Below, piece after piece: positions 59,037 to 64,000 of a stretch of DNA of 64,000 nucleotides. The translations under genes were made by a program, and so were the position numbers. The notes beneath the pieces are model-generated. The model had not been told where the DNA came from. It made no database searches and saw only the letters and a program-made list of their open reading frames with translations. Source of the DNA: Pseudisothecium myosuroides (Eukaryota; Streptophyta; Bryopsida; Hypnales; Lembophyllaceae); assembly GCA_951799445.1 (NCBI GenBank), contig OX637290.1, positions 28,514,987 to 28,578,986 on the forward strand. The letters are read 5' to 3'. The first letter of the stretch is position 1. Each line of letters opens with the position of its first letter.

Positions 59037-61667
59037 GTGAGTTTTTGATTTAATCTTTGATGTTTCTCCCTAATTAGCATTTATTGCCCTAATCTGCCCT
59101 TAGAGCGTGATTAGCATCCGAGATTAGTGTAGATTAGAAGTTTAGATTCAAAAGTTGATAGATTAGGAATAGAGGTTTCCGAAAACATCTTATAATTAAG
59201 ATTTGACCGTAAACTGACCGCATTAGGCTAAGTTAAGCGGTAGGGGGTAGAACGGGGGAATTTTAATTAAAAGTGAACCACAAGAAACAATGGACGGGAA
59301 TTAGGATTAGATTAGAGGGAGGATTTAGGATTAAAATTAAAGATCAAATAGCAAGTTAAAAACCTAGGATTAAATTAAGATTTTAATTAGGGAAGTTAAA
59401 ATTCAGAGGTCGAAAGTTGGAATTAAATTTAGGAGGATAACATTTAGAGCTAATCTAGGATTAAAACGATAGGATTAAATTTGGAAGTAGAAGTCAAAAG
59501 TCAAAAGTCAAAAGTTTAGATTAAATTAAAAGGTTAAATTTAGTCAATTGGGGAGTAAAAAGTGAGAGTGAAAAGCTAAAAGTAGAAGTTAAAAGTTAGA
59601 AGTAGAAGTAAAATTTTAGAGTTAGTAGAAAAATCTAGAGTCAAAGTGAAAACGTGGAGTCAAACCTAGAGGTTAAAATTGGGAATTAATTTTAGAAGTA
59701 AAAATTGAGAGTTAAAAGTCAAAAACCTAGAGTTAAATTAGGAGTAAAAATCTACAGTGAAAAGGGAAAATTTAGAGTTAACTTTAGAGGGTAAACCCTA
59801 GAGTAGTTTAGAAATAAGAACATAGAATTAGAGGTAAAATTTAGAATAGAATAGAGGAGTAAAAACCTAGAGTTAAAAGTCGGTAGTTAGTATTTAAACC
59901 CAAGTTAAAAGAGTAAAAACCTAGAGTTTCATTTAGAGGGTGAAGATTAGAGTAAGAGTTAAACTTTAGAGTTAGTCTTTAGAGTAGAACTTCTAGGTGG
60001 AGTCTTAAAATCCCACGATAGTCTTAGAGGTTCATGGAAGGAACATAGGGGTTCCTCTTTTTACATAGTTAGGGACGTTAGAAATGACGCCAACTACCCA
60101 GTCTACCCTCGACATAGGATAGATAGTTAGAGAGTTAGAATTTTACCGCTACCCCTGAGCATTGCAGTTACCTTGTGAGTTACTACATGCATTCTAATTA
60201 TTCGCTGCCATCCACGACACTTAGGAAACGTTAGCAAAAAAGATCCATTGCTTGGAAGGCACAGTGGACCGCGCTCACATCACCCCCATATATTAAAAAA
60301 TGTGGATAAAGGCATAGAACCTGGTCGGTGTTCGCTCTATTACCAAGGGTGGGTAATCTTGCGCCCACACCCCACCACCTTGGTTTACCACGAGATATTT
60401 CGTCTTTTACTCAAAAACTAATCCTAAGTTAAATCCTAATCTATCCTAAGATATTTGCTGAATAATCTTTGTTTAATCGAAGAATTTTCTAGAACAAGCC
60501 TTAATTAGCAAGGAAATCTTATCTTAATAAAATCTAAGATTTTTCCCAAAGACATTTAGGAAATTAACTTAATTCACTCAAAGATATTTTGTGAATAATT
60601 CTAGGATATTTTCAAATATTCTTAGTTTAATCTAAATTGTCTTTTAAAGGAAAGATTTGAAATCTTAACTAAATCCAATCTTTGATTTTCCCCAAGATAT
60701 TTTGGAAATTAATCTAGAATTACCACTAATTACTCTAAAAAAGTCAAATCTGTTGCTGAACCCTTCCTATCTTCTTGAGAATAACTTGAAATTGAAAACC
60801 AATTGCGCCATCACGTTCAGAAGACCGAAATTAATCTAGATGACCTCCTATCCCCTTCCTCCAGGCCGATAATACTCGTAAAAATCACTAACAATAATTC
60901 AAAAGAAAACTCTAATCTAATTTTTAGTGAGATTTTATCACTCTCTAAGTAATTTCTATGAATTTACCATCAGTTTCAAAGGCGGTTGACTTCCCATGGA
61001 GTCATCATGGAGTTTTGTAAAATCCCAAAACTGTTGGGTAATCCTTTGAAAAATATCCACAAGCTAATGGCAAAACTAAATCTCCAATAAAATTGCTAAA
61101 ATTAGCAATTTTTTAATAATTTCTATCCGTGAGGGAAATCATTCTAGTATCGGGATTTGTCGTGGATGATTAGCTTCAATGTTGACTTCTTGGCATACTC
61201 TTATCCTAAAAGCACCTTTTTGTAAGCTCCAATCACCTCGTCCTTCTTCTACTTTGCATTCTGGTTCATATTCCTAATCACCTGCAAGACTTCACATAAC
61301 TAATCCAAATTCCTCATGAATTAGATCTAGACACTTCTAAACTTAAAAATAGACTCCTATGATTTAGCCAGGTTGTCAAATGTATTCCGCAGGCTGAGTT
61401 TTATATGGACAAGACACTAGAACTGACTAACTTTCACATCCTCACTTCTCTCTGAAATGCTTAACTAAAATCTAAATATGAAAAAGCGGAGTATTTTGTA
61501 CTTTCTATGATTTTAGGAAGACTCCTCACTAATTTAGTAGGGGCTTCTATCAAATCCCTCTTTGAAACCAACTAATGCATGCTATTTTGTATGAATTAAC
61601 ACTAAAAACTGATAATAAATCGCAAAAAATAAATCCAAAGTTTCAAGTGCTAACTTGAGGGCTTACA

Positions 61668-62377
61668 CGGGTACATGACGTGCTTTCAGCCAAAAAATAA
61701 TAATTTCAAATGGATAATAAATCATTCACATACAAGTTTGCGTTTACCGGACTTAGGCAACGTAGAGATGTATTGAAGACATTCAAAACCACTTAGGGGT
61801 TAAGAGGAGAGTAGTAATGAATACTAGTATTACAATTGTATTCTCTAAATTAGTTGAAAAAAATCACATCAAGCCCCAATTTAGTATTTTGTGACAATTC
61901 TTGACATGTGTCCTTCTAACTACTGATATGGTGTGGAAAATTTAACATCATTCCGTCCAAAAAAAGGTAGCCCTTCTCATTGCTACAGAATGTTATGTCC
62001 AACCTCATGCGGGGCTAAGTTGGATTTGGCAAATTATTAATTAGATGCTTAGTAGGACTTAGGTAGACTAGGTGTTTTCCATTAGCTTGATTCCTTTATC
62101 AATTAGTGTAGTTGAAGTTAGCAAAAACAAACAAAAACCATAATAAAATATTAGGAACAATAGGAGAAGGAGGAATCAAGTGATTTAGTACAATTTAGAG
62201 AGCCATTTAGTTAGATTCCTAGTATTAATTAGTATCCTACAAGTCAACAAAGACAACTAAAAAATACTAGAATTATTAAAAGACACTACAAAAATTATTA
62301 TAGAAGTAGAGAAAGGAGATTAGAAGTATTTCAAAAGTGCAACATAAAATCAAAATACAACTAAAAATCAAAATAAA
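61668..62377. other. AT-rich sequence before the last mini-exon
   Basis: No gene. From about 62220 the sequence resembles the reverse complement of 47560-47640, so at least its right part belongs to a plus-strand LTR of the second family. A TAGGGGTTAA near 61790 looks like a piggyBac-type right end, but no partner was found. Confidence 0.45.
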
Positions 62378-62458
62378 ATGGAGGGAAGAGGCAGATACGA
62401 TGAGGCAATTACAATTATGATTTGGGAGGATGGTACTGTGGTGTCTACAAATTTGATG
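62378..62458 (+). CDS. LTR mini-exon of the second family, 27 codons
   Basis: ATG 62378, MEGRGRYDEAITIMIWEDGT then VVSTNLM, donor GTATGA at 62459 in phase 0. It aligns with 47168-47245 and with the split exon at 44969-45186. It is intact, though its LTR is only partly recognisable. Confidence 0.45.
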
Positions 62459-64000
62459 GTATGAACTTAAATTTTGCTATTTGAATTTGAGTTTACGTAG
62501 AATTAGAATTAAAAATTAGAATTAGAAATGAAACCATCAAGTCAAAACTCAAAAGTTTAGAATCTAATTTCAAATATATATTAGAATATTTATTTTTATA
62601 GGTTTTCAAAAATATCTTAATACTAAAAATAGATCAAAATTGAGTAAATTACACTTAGATGAAGTTTGGTAATAAAAATGGATGAAAAAATAGGAAATTC
62701 ATCCAAATGAATTTAAAAATATTAGAATCTTGGTTAAATTCAGAGGTCAAAACTTAAAGTAAAAGTTAATTTAAGTAATAGTTTGAGTCAATAGAATATA
62801 GTGGATGAAGATTTAGATACTAAATAGCTGTCAAACTTCATCCGTTTGTAACTCTTAGTAGAAAAGTTTGATCTTTAAGTGTTTTAGAGTTTTAAAATTT
62901 TAATTTTATACTTAACAAGTGAAAAATACCAAAATTCTGAAAATAATTTATCCACAATAGAAGTCCAAAGTCTTAAAGAATTGATAGATAATTAATTAGA
63001 ATCTTTTGAGGATTATTACAGGATATTTTAGGGATAGAATCAAATAAATAATCTTTTAGGGATTCCAAAACTAATTAACTCACATTTATAAAATAAATTA
63101 ATATTGGAAGAAAAAACATAGGATGGGGTCATTGCAAGAAAGACTAGTCCTATTTACTAGTCACGGAGCGAGTGACTTTCTTGTCATCCATTGTAGCTTT
63201 TGAAGCAAAAGTCCAATGAACATGAAATTTTTATTGGAGATACCTAACTTGATGGTAATCAGATCCCTTGTTTTTTAGAATTAAAAAAAACCATTTTATG
63301 TTTAAAAATCATTTTTGTTAATTTGTCAAATGTAAAGTTTAGGGATTTTTACTACGTTAGGAGTCCCCAAATTTAATGATCTAGAGCTGGAATTTTCATG
63401 GTCTATTTGCGTAGTAGAAAATCATATTCCTACCAAAGGAAATCTAAAAATATACTATTTTGTGTCCTCCACATGAGTACAAACAACATTCCCATTGCGC
63501 ACAATTTCTGAACATTGAAGATGGTTCTAAGATCAATCTTTTAGTGAAATCTCATCATTACGCAACTATTCCTGAATGAACAATTTTAATTTATTTTTTA
63601 AATTATTTTTTCTATTTAAAAAAAATTAAAATGTGAAATTATAGTGCAAATATCCATTTTCTTAAGATTTTGCACTTTTCTAGTTCTCCTACTTAGAGAA
63701 TTTTTCTATGCTTTTCCTTCCTAGAGTACCTTCTTTTTCATGGTGTATACATTAATCATATTTTTCACAATTTTTTAAAATTGATTTTCTAATTATAAAG
63801 CCCTCTCAAAAGAAAAAATGAGTAGTGTAGAAAACGCTATGCTTTTTGAATGGTCTTTCTTGCTATGACCCGATGAAGTTTTGTCTTAGTTTAGCTTTTA
63901 TTTGGATGAATTTCTTAGTTATTTGATCATTTGGAGTGAAGCTTTAGATTTAGAAACTAGAATTAGCCTTGAATTCAAACTTGAAGTTTAAAGTTAATTT
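62459..64000 (+). other. Intron-like LTR tail and AT-rich DNA to the window end
   Basis: 62459-63120 is A/G-rich and resembles the LTR part downstream of the mini-exon donor at 47167 (reverse complement). Beyond 63120 I see only AT-rich DNA without genes or repeats shared with the window. Confidence 0.45.

Larger units (their letters stand above)
55568..60369 (+). mobile_element. Complete giant solo LTR, 4802 bp
   Basis: It starts TGTGAGCTCCC and ends GCGCCCACA, with the perfect target duplication CCCCA (55563-55567, 60370-60374). It is the reference copy for the first LTR family: U3 55568-56857, TATA box 56858, leader with the 14-mer array 57325-57853, a GC-rich repeat patch near 57950-58080, mini-exon 58974-59036, then an A/G-rich intron-like tail. 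No internal retroelement sequence adjoins it, so it arose by recombination between two LTRs. It inserted into the U3 of the second-family LTR, 18 bp upstream of that TATA box. Confidence 0.92.
46129..61667 (-). mobile_element. Giant LTR of the second family, with three nested insertions
   Basis: In minus sense it starts TGTAAGCCCTCAAGTTAGC at 61667, has its TATA box at 55550-55543, a mini-exon at 47245-47168, and ends at 46129 (TGTGGGTG on the plus strand). Removing the solo LTR (55568-60369), the hAT element (51099-54781) and the piggyBac-type element (48131-50484) with their target duplications leaves about 4.69 kb, close to the 4.80 kb of the first-family LTR, with U3 about 1.3 kb in both. 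No clear 5-bp target duplication is seen (CATGT against CGGGT). Confidence 0.75.

Noticed and set aside
46124..61672. CATGT/CGGGT as target duplication of the second-family LTR
   Set aside because: Only three of five bases agree, no better than chance for such a short word.
61785..61800. TAGGGGTTAA as another piggyBac right end
   Set aside because: No matching left end with TTAACCCC was found nearby, so an element cannot be supported.

Overview
This window looks like a transposon-rich, gene-poor stretch of a land-plant nuclear genome. It carries a plant-type L-type lectin receptor kinase, an FCP1-like gene with the plant-type LDLNGLL active-site motif, CACTA, hAT and piggyBac DNA transposons, and LTRs close to 5 kb. 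The intronless lectin kinase, the DUF7869-type protein and a piggyBac transposase make me favour a non-seed plant (moss, liverwort, hornwort, lycophyte or fern), but nothing here fixes the species.

Layout, left to right. 1-654 is the U3 end of a minus-strand giant LTR cut by the window edge. 655-7389 holds a decayed DUF7869-type gene (minus), a divergent gene of an unrecognised family that I call 'MGC' after its conserved Met-Gly-Cys (plus, broken by two TAG codons), and a small coding remnant. 7390-17064 is a plus-strand solo LTR (decayed target duplication CCTTC/CCTTT) that contains an inverted LTR piece and a CACTA fragment. 17275-19602 holds exons of an FCP1/NIF-type HAD phosphatase-like gene. 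20455-24177 is a truncated LTR split by a complete 2.66-kb CACTA element with an ATC target duplication. 24310-28099 is AT-rich and featureless. 28100-30313 is an intact lectin receptor kinase. 31263-31610 is a LINE remnant. 32125-40995 is an 8.9-kb piggyBac element with TTAA on both sides. It carries a second, intact MGC gene convergent with a transposase that keeps all three catalytic Asp. 41000-64000 is nested LTR sequence. One minus-strand LTR can be followed from 61667 to 46129 once three later insertions are removed: a 2.35-kb non-autonomous piggyBac element, a 3.68-kb hAT element with 8-bp target duplications, and a 4.8-kb solo LTR with a perfect CCCCA duplication.

Three observations stand out. 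(1) The MGC gene family sits in two different transposon settings, once beside a DUF7869 gene and once inside a piggyBac element, each time in a block of about 3.3 kb packed with CCGGA/TCCGG words. (2) The giant LTRs carry a TATA box, an ATG mini-exon of 21 to 27 codons and a phase-0 splice donor, kept in several copies of two LTR families, so a retroelement protein may begin inside the LTR. (3) The LTR leader holds an array of the 14-mer ACGGCGAAGCTTTG that is also found in the second family.

Only the lectin receptor kinase, the piggyBac MGC gene and the piggyBac transposase body look intact. Everything else is mobile DNA or its wreckage.
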